DNA of 64,000 bases from GH45 sp046704385. Its GTDB lineage: Bacteria; Bacteroidota; Bacteroidia; Bacteroidales; SZUA-534. Under the pieces are notes generated by a model that was not told the DNA's origin, ran no database searches, and was given only the letters and a program-made list of their open reading frames with translations. The stretch is from NCBI GenBank assembly GCA_046704385.1, contig JBJKSB010000077.1:13840-77839 (forward strand). The letters are read 5' to 3'. The position numbers and the translations under genes are program-made. Shown here one piece after another: positions 47,831 through 57,440 of this stretch. Position 1 is the stretch's first letter. Every line of letters begins with the position of its first letter.

Positions 47831-47868
47831 CTTAAAAAATAAGAAAGTCCTGCAATTTGCAGGACTTT
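47831..47868 (-). terminator. Terminator downstream of the RND efflux operon
   Basis: A perfect 11-pair stem (47844-47854 with 47858-47868, AAAGTCCTGCA/TGCAGGACTTT) has a 3-base loop. Reading leftward, a T-rich run follows (A-rich 47831-47843 on plus). It is 90 bases past the transporter stop. A TGTTTTTG run on the plus side means it could also work rightward. Confidence 0.8.
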
Positions 47869-47958
47869 GCTGTTTTTGTTTCAGAATGTATGTAGTAAGG
47901 GTTAGCAACTTTTACTTCTATAAATTTTAGAGGATGTTCTGCTATTTAAATTTTTTAA

Positions 47959-50900
47959 TTATTCAAGATTATCAATAACTGCCGAATCCTGTAAAGAATT
48001 AGTAACCTGAGTTGTCTTTCCTTTGGTTCTCTTAACCAGTTTGTCAAGTATTACATAAATAACAGGTACCACAAGGAATGAGAGTAGCATTGAACTTGCC
48101 AGTCCGCCAATAAGTACCCATCCCAGGCTGCTTTTCCATTCGGCTCCCGGACCTGTGGCCAGGGCAATGGGCAAAATACCTACAATCAATGCCAGGTTGG
48201 TCATGAGTATGGGTCTGAAACGTACTGCTGTAGCTTCGGTAATGGCATCAATCACTTTTTTCCCTTCGTCCTGCAGTTTGTTGGCAAAGTCGACCACCAG
48301 GATGGCATTTTTTGCAACCAGTCCGAACAACATAATGATACCCATGATCGAGAACAGGCTTAATGTTTTACCTGCAAGAGCCAGAGCCAGTAATGCACCG
48401 ATAAGGGCCAGGGGTAATGAGAGCATTACTACCATAGGATACACATAGCTGTCGTATAAAACCACCATAATCAGATACATAAAGATGATAGATGCCAAAA
48501 GGGCCACAATCATACTGCCAAATGAATCGGACTGTCGTTCCATATCTCCGGCGTATATAACATCCACCCCCGCAGGTATTTTTGTCGATGCAAGGCTGGC
48601 TTTTAATTCATCACCCACTGTTCCAATGGTTTTACCTACCAGGTTCCCCGTTATTTTAACCGCATTGATTTTATTGTAACGCAGCAGGGTTGAAGGACTT
48701 TCATCTTCACTGATATCTGCCACCTCTGACAGTTTTATCAGCTGCCCCATGCGATTGGTAAAAGATATGTTCTCCAGGTCGGACCTGCTTCTGCGGTCGA
48801 ATTCATCCAAGGCGATAAAGATATCATACTCGTTGTTGCCATCGGTATATTTTAAGTCGCGGTTTCCCTCATAGGCCAAATACATCTGGGCACCTATTTC
48901 GCCAATGGTCAAACCCGATTTGGCCAGCTTCTCCCGATTAAATTCAACCAGTAATTCCTTATCTCCGTTCTCAACACTGGTCTGGATATCGGTGGTTCCG
49001 CTGATATTCCTTAAGATATCGGCAACAGTATTACTGTAGGCTATGGCCGAGTCAAGGTTGTTACCACGCACATAAATTTCGATGGGTGAGGTTGACATTC
49101 CAAGGATGTTCACATTCTTAACTTTAAAAATCGGACCTGCAGCATTTTCTATCAGATCCTTTTTTAATTTCTGTGCAAAAATGGAAGATGATACATCACG
49201 GTCTTTTTTGGGTACTAACTTAACCACGTATTCAGCAGCAAATGGAGTTCCCAGGGTAGCGAATTTATCACTGCTACTCCCAACCTTTGAATAAACCGTG
49301 CTTATTTCCGGATAATCAAGTAGCATGCTTTCGATTTTCTGGCAGGTGGCATTGGTTTGTTCCAGGGTAGACGTTCTATCCAATTCCATGGATAAAATAA
49401 ATTCCCCGCGATCACCCTGATCCATAAATTCAGTTTGAATAAAACCACCACCAATAAGGTAAAATGAACCGATAAGTAAAATGGTGGCAATAAAGATGGT
49501 GATGCCTTTATGTGAAAGGGTTGTTTTTAATCCTGACAAAACCACGTTTTTAAACCAGGTGATTAGCTGTTCAACTTTTAATAAAAACCGGTCAAAAGGT
49601 TTTTTCTTATTAAAGACCTTAAGTTTACCAAAGCGTGAAGTGAGTAGGGGTACCAGGGTAAATGAAACCAGCAAACTCAGTAATATGGAAACTACAATGG
49701 TGAGCGAAAATGACAGAAGCAGTTGTCCGGTAAAGCCTGATGTTAAACCAACAGGCAGGAACACGGCAACAAGTACCAGTGTGATAGACGAAACGGTAAG
49801 TCCGATCTCCTGACTGGCATCGATGGAAGCCTGCAGGCGTGTTTTACCCATTTCCATATGACGGTAAATATTTTCAAGTACCACAATGGCATCATCCACA
49901 ATGGCTCCGATTACAATCGATAATGCCAATAGTGTGATCAGGTTCAACGAAAAACCAAACAAATTGAAAAACAGGAAGGTAGATATTACTGAGGTAGGTA
50001 TTGATATCAGGATAAAGAGAAGGTTCCTGAAAGTATGCAAGAACAATAACATGGTAACCGATACCAGGATGATAGCAAATATAAGGTCAAGCATTACGCT
50101 GTTTATCGCGTCATTGGTAAATTCCGAAGTGTCACTGGCAATTTCAAAATGCATATTTTTATCGGCGTAATTCTTTTCCCAGGTGTTTATAATCTTGTGG
50201 ACATCTTTACTGATTTCCACAGCATTCCCTTCTTTTAGCTTGATTATGTCGATACCGATGGCCGGTTTCCCGTTGATCCGGGCTATTTTTGATGATTCTT
50301 TTACGCCATCGGTTACTGAGGCTACATCCTTAAGTTTAATAAGTGAACCGTCTTTTGTGCCGCCTATTACCAGGTCTCTTATTTCGTCCAGGTTTTTGAA
50401 TTTACCGGATAACCTTACAATGTATTTTGTTTCATCATTTTTTATTTTTCCGGCAGGAAAGTCGATATTTGAAGCGGCCAGCACCTGTTGCATCTGAAGC
50501 AATGATATACCGTAATGTTCCAGTTTTTCAGCATTTACTTTAACGGCTATTTCGCGCTCGTTGCCACCGATAAGGTTTACACTTGCCACGCCCCGAATTT
50601 GCTGGAGTTGTGTTTTGATATCCTTATCCACGATATCGAAAAACGCTTTATCGGGAATATCTGCGTACACAGCAATACTTATGATGGGAAATGAGTTGAT
50701 ATCAAATTTCATAAACCTGGAATCCTTGCAGGCTTCCGGAAGGTTTTCCTTTATATCATTTACCTTTCTTTCACATTCCTGTAAGGCCAGGTCGGCATCT
50801 ATATCGTCCTTGTATTCAATATTTACCATCGAAACACTTTCAAAGGAACTGGATGTAATGGTTTTAATCCCTTCAATAGCTGAAACAGCGTCTTCAATTT

Positions 50901-51096
50901 TCTTTGTAACGGAACTTTCAACTTCGGAAGGCGCAGCTCCGGGATAAATTGTCATAATCGTATTTCTTGGTACATCCAAACTGGGCGTAAGTTCCCTGTT
51001 CAGGTGAAAGTAGCTGACAATACCCGACAGTGCCAGTATCACAAAAATAACCACGGGTATGGTTTTACGTTTGATGGATATATCTGTAATTTTCAT
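47959..51096 (-). CDS. RND-family efflux transporter (AcrB/HAE1-like)
   Basis: A 1045-residue inner-membrane proton-driven pump. It has the RND layout of 12 membrane spans and two large periplasmic loops. Visible marks are the N-terminal MKITDISIKRKTIPVVIFVILA, the loop motif YPGAAPSEVESSVTKKIEDA, proton-relay aspartates Asp401-Asp402 in IGAIVDDAIVVLENIYRH, and the second-half repeat (FSIMGIIMLFGLVAKNAILVVDFAN, RFRPILMTNLALIVGILPIA). The residues favour the HAE1 (hydrophobe/amphiphile) class over metal-exporting CzcA, but substrates cannot be read off. It follows the membrane-fusion gene by 21 bases in the order TolC-like, fusion protein, pump. Confidence 0.95.
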   Translation of the reverse strand: MKITDISIKRKTIPVVIFVILALSGIVSYFHLNRELTPSLDVPRNTIMTIYPGAAPSEVESSVTKKIEDAVSAIEGIKTITSSSFESVSMVNIEYKDDIDADLALQECERKVNDIKENLPEACKDSRFMKFDINSFPIISIAVYADIPDKAFFDIVDKDIKTQLQQIRGVASVNLIGGNEREIAVKVNAEKLEHYGISLLQMQQVLAASNIDFPAGKIKNDETKYIVRLSGKFKNLDEIRDLVIGGTKDGSLIKLKDVASVTDGVKESSKIARINGKPAIGIDIIKLKEGNAVEISKDVHKIINTWEKNYADKNMHFEIASDTSEFTNDAINSVMLDLIFAIILVSVTMLLFLHTFRNLLFILISIPTSVISTFLFFNLFGFSLNLITLLALSIVIGAIVDDAIVVLENIYRHMEMGKTRLQASIDASQEIGLTVSSITLVLVAVFLPVGLTSGFTGQLLLSFSLTIVVSILLSLLVSFTLVPLLTSRFGKLKVFNKKKPFDRFLLKVEQLITWFKNVVLSGLKTTLSHKGITIFIATILLIGSFYLIGGGFIQTEFMDQGDRGEFILSMELDRTSTLEQTNATCQKIESMLLDYPEISTVYSKVGSSSDKFATLGTPFAAEYVVKLVPKKDRDVSSSIFAQKLKKDLIENAAGPIFKVKNVNILGMSTSPIEIYVRGNNLDSAIAYSNTVADILRNISGTTDIQTSVENGDKELLVEFNREKLAKSGLTIGEIGAQMYLAYEGNRDLKYTDGNNEYDIFIALDEFDRRSRSDLENISFTNRMGQLIKLSEVADISEDESPSTLLRYNKINAVKITGNLVGKTIGTVGDELKASLASTKIPAGVDVIYAGDMERQSDSFGSMIVALLASIIFMYLIMVVLYDSYVYPMVVMLSLPLALIGALLALALAGKTLSLFSIMGIIMLFGLVAKNAILVVDFANKLQDEGKKVIDAITEATAVRFRPILMTNLALIVGILPIALATGPGAEWKSSLGWVLIGGLASSMLLSFLVVPVIYVILDKLVKRTKGKTTQVTNSLQDSAVIDNLE

Positions 51097-51117
51097 ATCT
51101 GTATCTTTTTCAACTCA

Positions 51118-52176
51118 CTAATTAACTATTCTTACATTATCGCCATCGTTGATATTCAACTGTCCGCTCACAATTAATACGTTATCTTTTGATAAACCGC
51201 GGAGCACTTCAATATATCCATTATTGCCTTGTCCACATATAATCTCACGTTTTTTAGCTTTTCCGTTTTCTACCACATATACCACCGGTTTTTCCATACT
51301 ACCTACAATGGCCATTTTATTGATCAACAGATGTTTTTTGCTTTGTACCGGCAGGATTACTTCGGCGTATAACCCGCTTCTTAAATGCGTTTTGTAGTCG
51401 TTTGTCAGTTTAATTTCCACATTAAATTTCATGGCCATATCTGCTTTTTCTGCAATGGAAGTTATGTGTCCGGTAAATTCTTCGTCGGGGAAAGCCGATA
51501 AATGTATGGTAACGGCCTGCCCGTTTTCCATTTTATATACTTCATTCTCGGTAACCTTGATATTTAAAATAAGCGAGTTTGTATTTACAATCTCACAAAC
51601 CGGTGATCCACCACCCAGGAATTGTCCTGTAGTGATATAATCGTTGTTGATATATCCTGAAATAGGAGCTTTAATACGGGTATTGCTTAACGCTTTACGT
51701 GCGGTGATAAGATCGGCTTTGGCCTTTTTTAAACCTATGTTAGCCTGTTCAAGATCGCGTTTGGTAATTGCATTTTCTTCCGATAACCGGGTGAGGCGGT
51801 CGATATCTTTTTCAAACTGTGAATAATTGGCTTCGGCAGTTAGCACGTTGGCGGCAATTACCTCGTCATCAACCTTAGCAATTACATCATCTTTATTTAC
51901 CTTGTCGCCTTTTTCCTTGAATATAGAAACAATCTTTCCCTGTGTTTCGGAAACAACAGTTAATACTTCAGACGCTTCCAGTGTGCCGGTGGCCACAATA
52001 TTTTCCCCTAAAATTCCTGTATGAACCGAATCAACAGATACAGCTATTTTATCTACTTTACGCTGAGCTAAGTCTATTTCACTTTCAATTAGTGCCTTGT
52101 TACTTTTTAACTTGTACACAGCTCCCATTATCAATATTCCGATAAATACGATTACTAATATTCTTTTACTTTTCAT
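51118..52176 (-). CDS. Membrane fusion protein of the RND efflux system
   Basis: A 352-residue periplasmic adaptor (HlyD/AcrA family) anchored by an N-terminal hydrophobic segment (ILVIVFIGILIMGAVY), with no lipobox. It shows a lipoyl-like half-motif (GKIVSIFKEKGDKVNKDDVIAKVDD), an alpha-hairpin coiled coil (about 110-165), and the returning lipoyl half (TRIKAPISGYINNDYITTGQ), followed by beta-barrel and membrane-proximal domains. It joins the pump to the TolC-like channel encoded 17 bases upstream. Confidence 0.93.
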   Translation of the reverse strand: MKSKRILVIVFIGILIMGAVYKLKSNKALIESEIDLAQRKVDKIAVSVDSVHTGILGENIVATGTLEASEVLTVVSETQGKIVSIFKEKGDKVNKDDVIAKVDDEVIAANVLTAEANYSQFEKDIDRLTRLSEENAITKRDLEQANIGLKKAKADLITARKALSNTRIKAPISGYINNDYITTGQFLGGGSPVCEIVNTNSLILNIKVTENEVYKMENGQAVTIHLSAFPDEEFTGHITSIAEKADMAMKFNVEIKLTNDYKTHLRSGLYAEVILPVQSKKHLLINKMAIVGSMEKPVVYVVENGKAKKREIICGQGNNGYIEVLRGLSKDNVLIVSGQLNINDGDNVRIVN

Positions 52177-52193
52177 GATATATAAATATTTTC

Positions 52194-53546
52194 TTAATTA
52201 TTATTCATTAATTGTTTAATGGTACCTGATGATTTCATCATTTTTATACCGGCAAGTTTACATTTAAGGATTTGTTGATTGTATGAATTTTCTGCCTGCA
52301 GATAGTCTGAGTTTACGTTAAGGACATCGGCCATTGAAGCCATACCTTCCTTGTATTCCAACGAGGTTTGATCGTAAACCTTTAAAGCCAGTTCACGATT
52401 TTCCTTTTGCACTTCCAGTAATTTGTATGCTGTTTTGTATCCGCTGAGGGCATTGCTGAAATCAACCTGTAGCAAATCTTTTGTTTTGAGCATGGTTTCA
52501 TCGGCCTGGAGTTTTTGTAATTGCGCCTGTTTAACCTTGGCATGATTCACTCCTGAAGTAAAAACAGGCGCCTTCAGCTGAAGGCCAATTGTATTCATGT
52601 TACTCAATTTATCTAAATTAGACTTAAAACTGTACGAGGAATAGTTCAGTTTGCCATAAACAGCAAGGGTGGGGCTGTATTCAGCTTTCGCCAGTTTGAT
52701 ATTCTGGCCGGCCACTTCACCCTGCTTTTGCAGCAGCTGATATGCAGTTACATTTTCAGGTACAAACTCAGTGCTTAAAAGTTGTTCATTGACAAAGTTT
52801 TCTGTTAACGTTGTATCCAGCGTCAAAACAGAATCAGCCGGCATTCCGGCAAGTGCTTTGATATAATTAAGCTGAATACTGACAGCATTCTCTAAAGTCT
52901 GTTCGCTTACCTGCAAATTTGTAATGGATACCTTAAGGCGGTTTACATCGTTTTGTTTGACGAAATCGTTTTGATAGTTAAGCTCTACAATTCTGTATAT
53001 TTCACGCAGGTTTTTCAGCGATTTTTCAAGCGTATTTAACTGATACGATAACGAAAGAGCCTGGTAATAATTGGTGGCTACTTCCTCAACAACCTCTTCT
53101 TCTGTATTGTTTTTCAGCAGACTGTATAACTCTTCAGCTTTTTTAGTGGTTTTTAAGCCTGTCCAATACGCCTGGTTATAAATCAGCTGCGTAACCTGAA
53201 TGCCGGCGCTGGCCATATAAATGGCATCAGCACCACTCAACTGGGCCAGCAAGGGTTGTGTTTCCTGAGGTATCATCGCGGCCATTTCCGGCGTTATGTT
53301 TATGGCAGGCAGGCCCATCTTGCTATAGGATGCTGCTGCTTCTGCCTGGGGTAGACCGTGACCCATAGTTTCCTTGTGTTTATATGTCGATTCTTCACGT
53401 TGAAGCTCTGCTTTTTTAACATCCCTGCTATGCCCGATGGCATAGTCAATTAAATCACCCAGCTTTGTTTGTCCGTAACTAAGATTACCATGCGTGGTAA
53501 TTGCTGTGATAATTGTTACGGTAACTATCTTCATCCAAATTTTCAT
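52194..53546 (-). CDS. TolC-family outer-membrane efflux protein
   Basis: A 450-residue outer-membrane factor. The signal peptide runs to about residue 25 (THGNLSYGQ). The body shows the two internally related helical halves of the OEP family (LGDLIDYAIGHSRDVKKAELQ, AYQLLQKQGEVAGQNIKLAKAEYSPTLAVYG, YKEGMASMADVLNVNSDYLQAENSYNQQI), typical of the alpha-helical exit duct. It is the first gene of the three-gene efflux operon. Confidence 0.92.
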   Translation of the reverse strand: MKIWMKIVTVTIITAITTHGNLSYGQTKLGDLIDYAIGHSRDVKKAELQREESTYKHKETMGHGLPQAEAAASYSKMGLPAINITPEMAAMIPQETQPLLAQLSGADAIYMASAGIQVTQLIYNQAYWTGLKTTKKAEELYSLLKNNTEEEVVEEVATNYYQALSLSYQLNTLEKSLKNLREIYRIVELNYQNDFVKQNDVNRLKVSITNLQVSEQTLENAVSIQLNYIKALAGMPADSVLTLDTTLTENFVNEQLLSTEFVPENVTAYQLLQKQGEVAGQNIKLAKAEYSPTLAVYGKLNYSSYSFKSNLDKLSNMNTIGLQLKAPVFTSGVNHAKVKQAQLQKLQADETMLKTKDLLQVDFSNALSGYKTAYKLLEVQKENRELALKVYDQTSLEYKEGMASMADVLNVNSDYLQAENSYNQQILKCKLAGIKMMKSSGTIKQLMNNN

Positions 53547-53822
53547 TTTACTGTGTTTTGTTAGTATTAAATAAACGCATCGTTAAAAAACAGTGCAAAT
53601 ATTCCTTTTTGATACTTATTATTAAAGGGATAATTCTGTGAAACGGACAATTAGGGTGCTGAACAGACAGGTGATAATTCAGGATTTGTGGGGTATGTAT
53701 TATAAATAACAACAAAACGTTAAGACATCCCAAAGTATATATTTATTATTGGCTGTTTTTATTTAGTGTCTTTTAGGGTTTTGGTGATTTTGAGGCAATA
53801 AATCAATTTGAAATAAAAGGTT

Positions 53823-54590
53823 TTAATTTTCCTCCTCAAGCCAGCTAAGGAAATAGGGTGTTTTTTCCTTGCTAATGGTGATTTTTTCCTGAAAGGGTAC
53901 CTTAATATTTACCGATAGTTTTCTTGAAAAATACTGCGAGACATCTATCACGGCTTTCCGGTTAAGCAAGCATTGCCGGTTAGCTCTGAAAAAACGACTG
54001 CCGCATATCCGGCTTAAATCGTCGAGGGTTTTATTAACCGAATATTTCTCCTTTTCAAAGGTGATTAAATAGCTAATTTCATTTTCGAGATAAAAAAGAG
54101 CAATATGCTCCAGTTTAACGGGTACTATTTTATCTTTATAATGAACAAGTATGGACGACGATTCCGGAACATTCCTGTTTAGCAGACTTTCAATAATTTC
54201 TTTGTACGATTGTGTATTTTTTAAAAAAGTGTCGCGAAAATCTTTATACTTTTCCAGTGCTTTGCGGATCTCTTTTTCTGAGAAGGGTTTCAGCACATAA
54301 TCAATACTATTGGTTTTAAAAGCATTCAGGGCATATTCATCAAAAGCCGTACAAAATATGATGGGGGTGCTGGTTTTTACTTCCTGAAAAATCTCGAAGC
54401 TAAGGCCATCACCCAGTTGTATATCACTGAAAATTAAATCGGGTGTTTCACATGCACTGAAATATTCAATCCCCGATTTAACCGATCGGAGTACAGTTAC
54501 AATTTCAGCATCCGGTTCACACAACTTTATAGTATTAATCAGGTTTTCAGCTGTTAGTTTTTCGTCTTCAATTATAACTATTTGCATCAT
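53823..54590 (-). CDS. LytTR-family response regulator
   Basis: A 255-residue regulator with an N-terminal receiver (phospho-acceptor Asp56 in FSDIQLGDG; conserved Lys in YVLKPFSEKE) and a C-terminal LytTR DNA-binding domain from about 145 (YLENEISYLITFEKEKYSVNKTLDDL, FFRANRQCLLNRKAV). It overlaps the kinase gene by a few bases (ATGA/TGATG), so kinase and regulator are co-translated. It lies 277 bases upstream of the TolC-RND operon on the same strand, which it probably controls. Confidence 0.93.
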   Translation of the reverse strand: MMQIVIIEDEKLTAENLINTIKLCEPDAEIVTVLRSVKSGIEYFSACETPDLIFSDIQLGDGLSFEIFQEVKTSTPIIFCTAFDEYALNAFKTNSIDYVLKPFSEKEIRKALEKYKDFRDTFLKNTQSYKEIIESLLNRNVPESSSILVHYKDKIVPVKLEHIALFYLENEISYLITFEKEKYSVNKTLDDLSRICGSRFFRANRQCLLNRKAVIDVSQYFSRKLSVNIKVPFQEKITISKEKTPYFLSWLEEEN

Positions 54591-55615
54591 TTAATAATTT
54601 TAATACGCACTGAAAAGGTTTTTTCCGTCTGGTCAATCCTGATCTCATCACCAGAAATAAGCCGGTATCGTTCCGATAGGTTCATTAATCCGCTCCCTGT
54701 TGACGGAACATTTGATGAACTTTTCAGGTTTAAGTTGTTGCTTACTTCTATGCTGTCGCCATGTTGGTTAACCTGAATACATAAAGGAGTCTCTTCCGTT
54801 AACTGGTTATGCTTTATGGCATTCTCAAGTAATGTCTGTAGGGCAAATGACGGTATAAATCCCTTTTCGATTATTTCATCCTGTATAGAGAACGATATCT
54901 GAAGCGCTTCACTAAACCGTATTCGCTGCATTTCGAAATAATCGCGGCACAGCGTTATTTCTTCCTTTAACGGGATAAGTTTTGTATTATTTGTCGACAC
55001 CACAGCTCTTAAAAAGTCGGAAAGATGCATCAGGTAAGTCTCGCCCGATGTAGTATCTTTTTTATACAACGATTGAAGGGTGCTGAGTGCATTAAACAAA
55101 AAATGAGGTTGTATTTGTTGCCGGAGCAGTTGATTGGCAGCCTCGGAATTTGCCGCCTTTAATTTTGAGTTTTCCAGTTCAATCTTTGTCTTGGAGTCCT
55201 GCAGGATCATAAATCCCTGAACCACCAGGCTCGAAGTATTGATTAAAATGCTAAGAAACCCGACATACACAAACTTGATTATTTGTATATCGGCACGGAT
55301 GATCTGTGCAAACAGGAACGCAATACACAGGTATAAAACTAAATTCAGACTGTAACTGGTTGTTAAAAATACGATCCTGTCTTTGGTTTTGTTGTCTCTT
55401 AATCTATCTTCGAAGTACACCAGTATGGCTAAATTTAAAAAGGAATTTGCCAATAATAATACCGTACCCAGGATTGAGTTCCGAACGGCATGTACCAAAT
55501 TTTGAAAACCCTGGGTTGCCATGAAAATACCCAGCCATAACAGGACAAAATAAATGGCTAACCACACATTAAGCCTTCGGAGCTTCTTAATCGGGTATTT
55601 TGATTTTCGGATCAT
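54587..55615 (-). CDS. LytS-type sensor histidine kinase (His_kinase family)
   Basis: A 342-residue inner-membrane kinase with four N-terminal hydrophobic spans (about residues 17-135), a short coiled coil (KIELENSKLKAANSEAANQ), the His_kinase motif with His171 (RQQIQPHFLFNALSTLQSLY) and a GHKL ATPase domain (LLENAIKHN, GSGLMNLSERYRLI). No extracytoplasmic sensory domain is present, so it likely senses a membrane or envelope signal through its membrane helices. It works with the LytTR regulator it overlaps. Confidence 0.93.
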   Translation of the reverse strand: MIRKSKYPIKKLRRLNVWLAIYFVLLWLGIFMATQGFQNLVHAVRNSILGTVLLLANSFLNLAILVYFEDRLRDNKTKDRIVFLTTSYSLNLVLYLCIAFLFAQIIRADIQIIKFVYVGFLSILINTSSLVVQGFMILQDSKTKIELENSKLKAANSEAANQLLRQQIQPHFLFNALSTLQSLYKKDTTSGETYLMHLSDFLRAVVSTNNTKLIPLKEEITLCRDYFEMQRIRFSEALQISFSIQDEIIEKGFIPSFALQTLLENAIKHNQLTEETPLCIQVNQHGDSIEVSNNLNLKSSSNVPSTGSGLMNLSERYRLISGDEIRIDQTEKTFSVRIKIIK

Positions 55616-55830
55616 TTTATTTCTTTTGGTGTACTACAAGTATTATTACAAGATACTAAAAGCATCCCAATCATCATGATAGGGATAATTATATTTATAA
55701 TCTGATTTTTCGATACAAAGTTTGAAAATCAGGATATTAATTTAAAATAAAAAAACACTCAAACAGACAAAACGGGAGGTGAAGTGTAAAAGGTAAGACC
55801 GGAAATTTAATAAGTGAAAAAACCAGTTTA

Positions 55831-56025
55831 TTAATTTGATGCTTGTCTCAGTGGATTAACAATGCTAAATAACTTATTGTCAATTGAGTTTACATCAATA
55901 TAATAAAAATCACCTGTTATATCGGATTGGTTTTTGTTAGTTTTTGTTGATGGGACTGTAATATCTTCAATCTTTACGATTTTCCATCCCTTAGGTAATT
56001 TATATGTTTCTTTACCTTTCTTCAT
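55831..56025 (-). pseudogene. Fragment of a type I restriction specificity subunit (HsdS)
   Basis: These 64 residues match only the start of an HsdS target-recognition domain: LPKGWKIVKIEDIT, then DFYYIDVNSIDNK and NPLRQAS. Full HsdS proteins have about 400 residues. The frame stops early and no further target-recognition sequence, HsdM or HsdR follows. Its ATG overlaps the stop of the chimeric frame upstream by one base. It is a remnant and cannot act as a specificity subunit. Confidence 0.68.
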
Positions 56026-56818
56026 TATTCAATATCTGCAATGTTTTGAATGAGTTCCATTATAATTTCAGTAGCTTCCTCTTCTGAACCATAAGGCAAA
56101 GCACTTTCTATCCCTTCTGTTAAACCTTCATTTTTCAATAGTTTGGAACATTCTTCTTTTAAATATGCTTTTACACTTTCATTTGCATTGGTTATATTTT
56201 CGAGTAGTTCCGAGCAATTATCCAGAATATAGATGATGTCTTCAAAATCATGGCTTTGTCGTAAATCCTTACCACCACGTCCTTTGTGAGCTTCAATTTT
56301 AGTTGCCAAATAGTATTCTGGAGGAAATACAAAAATTTCTGTTCCATCGGGAAGTGTTTTTGAAATCTTATTTTCAATTCCTTCTTCATACCACATATTG
56401 CTAAAACCTAGCACATCAGAATCTGAAGGTATTACATCTACTAAAATATCCTGATACACCCATCTGCAAATTGGAGCTCCTTTTGAAGTGTCATTTGCAT
56501 AATGCTTTGAAAGTTCACCCACATTTGGAAACCACATGGATGCATCACCGAATAAACCTGGCAATATAATCAGTGCCTGTTTATTATCTTCTCCTGAAAT
56601 TATTACATGAGATTTACCATAATTTGTTTCCACAAATTCTTCCCTGTATGCAACATCCCAGAGTTTCATTGATTCATCGTAACTTTTACAGGCAGTTTCT
56701 TTTCCTTCCGTTGTTTTATACAATGAAGCAGGAGTTGTTAAATTTTTATAGTAGAATAACTCATTGTAATGGTCGTCACTACTATTAATCCGATTGTTTT
56801 ATAGGTTGCTTTTTTCAT
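56025..56818 (-). pseudogene. Chimeric remnant: alpha/beta hydrolase N-terminus joined to AbiEii-like nucleotidyltransferase C-terminus
   Basis: From ATG 56818 a short signal-like stretch (MKKATYKTIGLIVVTTIT) breaks by frameshift. The open frame from about 56772 then reads hydrolase sequence (LWDVAYREEFVETNYGKSHV, ALIILPGLFGDASMW) up to about 56498. There it switches abruptly, after LSKHY, to NDTSKGAPICRWVYQDILVDV, PPEYYLATKIEAHKGRG and LRQSHDFEDIIYILD, which is the C-terminal part of AbiEii/MNT-type nucleotidyltransferase proteins. The N-terminal catalytic G-S-x-x-x-D of the transferase and the G-x-S-x-G of the hydrolase are both missing. I read it as the scar of a deletion that fused two genes. 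There is no ATG in the main frame before residue 19. Confidence 0.65.
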
Positions 56819-56845
56819 TTTAATAGGTTTTAAGGTTATAAATTT

Positions 56846-57355
56846 TTAAAGTTGAGTTATTACTTTATTAGCCAAATCGTCTGCCTCTGCATCTGACAAT
56901 CTGAAAGCATCAAGTTGTTTACGACTGGGTTTTGGATTAGCTGGCAGCAATTCGCTTATTAGCGGATTTAGTATGGCTCTGGGTATTAAACCTGTTCTAT
57001 TAATCAATTCTTTTTCAAGATTAGGATTTTTACCATCGGCTCCGGCACTTAACGATACCAAAGAAAATTTTTCAGTTTTCCCTTTCAAATCGTTAAACAA
57101 AGCTCTTAAAGGTGTCGCAATTTTACCGAACCAGACCGGTGCAACAAAAATAAGGTGTTCATATTGGTCGATTTGCTTTTCTGTTTCCTCAATCGAAGGA
57201 ATCCGATTGAATAAAACATCGAAAAGAATGGTAAAAACGGTTCTTTTCTTTTTTTCACTTAACACAGAAAAATCTGCATTTAAATGTTGGGCAATTTTTT
57301 GCGCCAATTTTCCATTGTTCCCTGTGAACGAGTACGATATTATTAGTGTTTTCAT
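56846..57355 (-). CDS. Flavodoxin-like protein
   Basis: A 169-residue cytoplasmic flavodoxin-fold protein. The FMN phosphate loop is readable at the N-terminus (LIISYSFTGNNGKLAQKIAQ), a second flavin loop as FVAPVWFGKIATPLRALFNDL, and a third as LVSLSAGADG. It is probably an electron carrier or part of a quinone/NAD(P)H reductase system. It lies 85 bases after the NmrA-like gene on the same strand and forms a likely redox-response unit with that gene and the Crp/Fnr regulator. Confidence 0.82.
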   Translation of the reverse strand: MKTLIISYSFTGNNGKLAQKIAQHLNADFSVLSEKKKRTVFTILFDVLFNRIPSIEETEKQIDQYEHLIFVAPVWFGKIATPLRALFNDLKGKTEKFSLVSLSAGADGKNPNLEKELINRTGLIPRAILNPLISELLPANPKPSRKQLDAFRLSDAEADDLANKVITQL

Positions 57356-57440
57356 CTTTATAATTTTTTAGAATAATAATTTAATGTAAAAATACAATGG
57401 CTTGACTTATTGATTGTTTGACAAATGTCAAAATTGTTTT

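Noticed and set aside
53548..53733. 61-codon minus-strand frame before tolC
   Set aside because: Cys/His/Pro-rich composition without a signal or ribosome site; it lies in the promoter gap between the LytTR gene and the efflux operon.
55831..56025. HsdS fragment as a functional small antirestriction or half-specificity protein
   Set aside because: It covers only the first part of one target-recognition domain and no hsdM or hsdR is present in the window.
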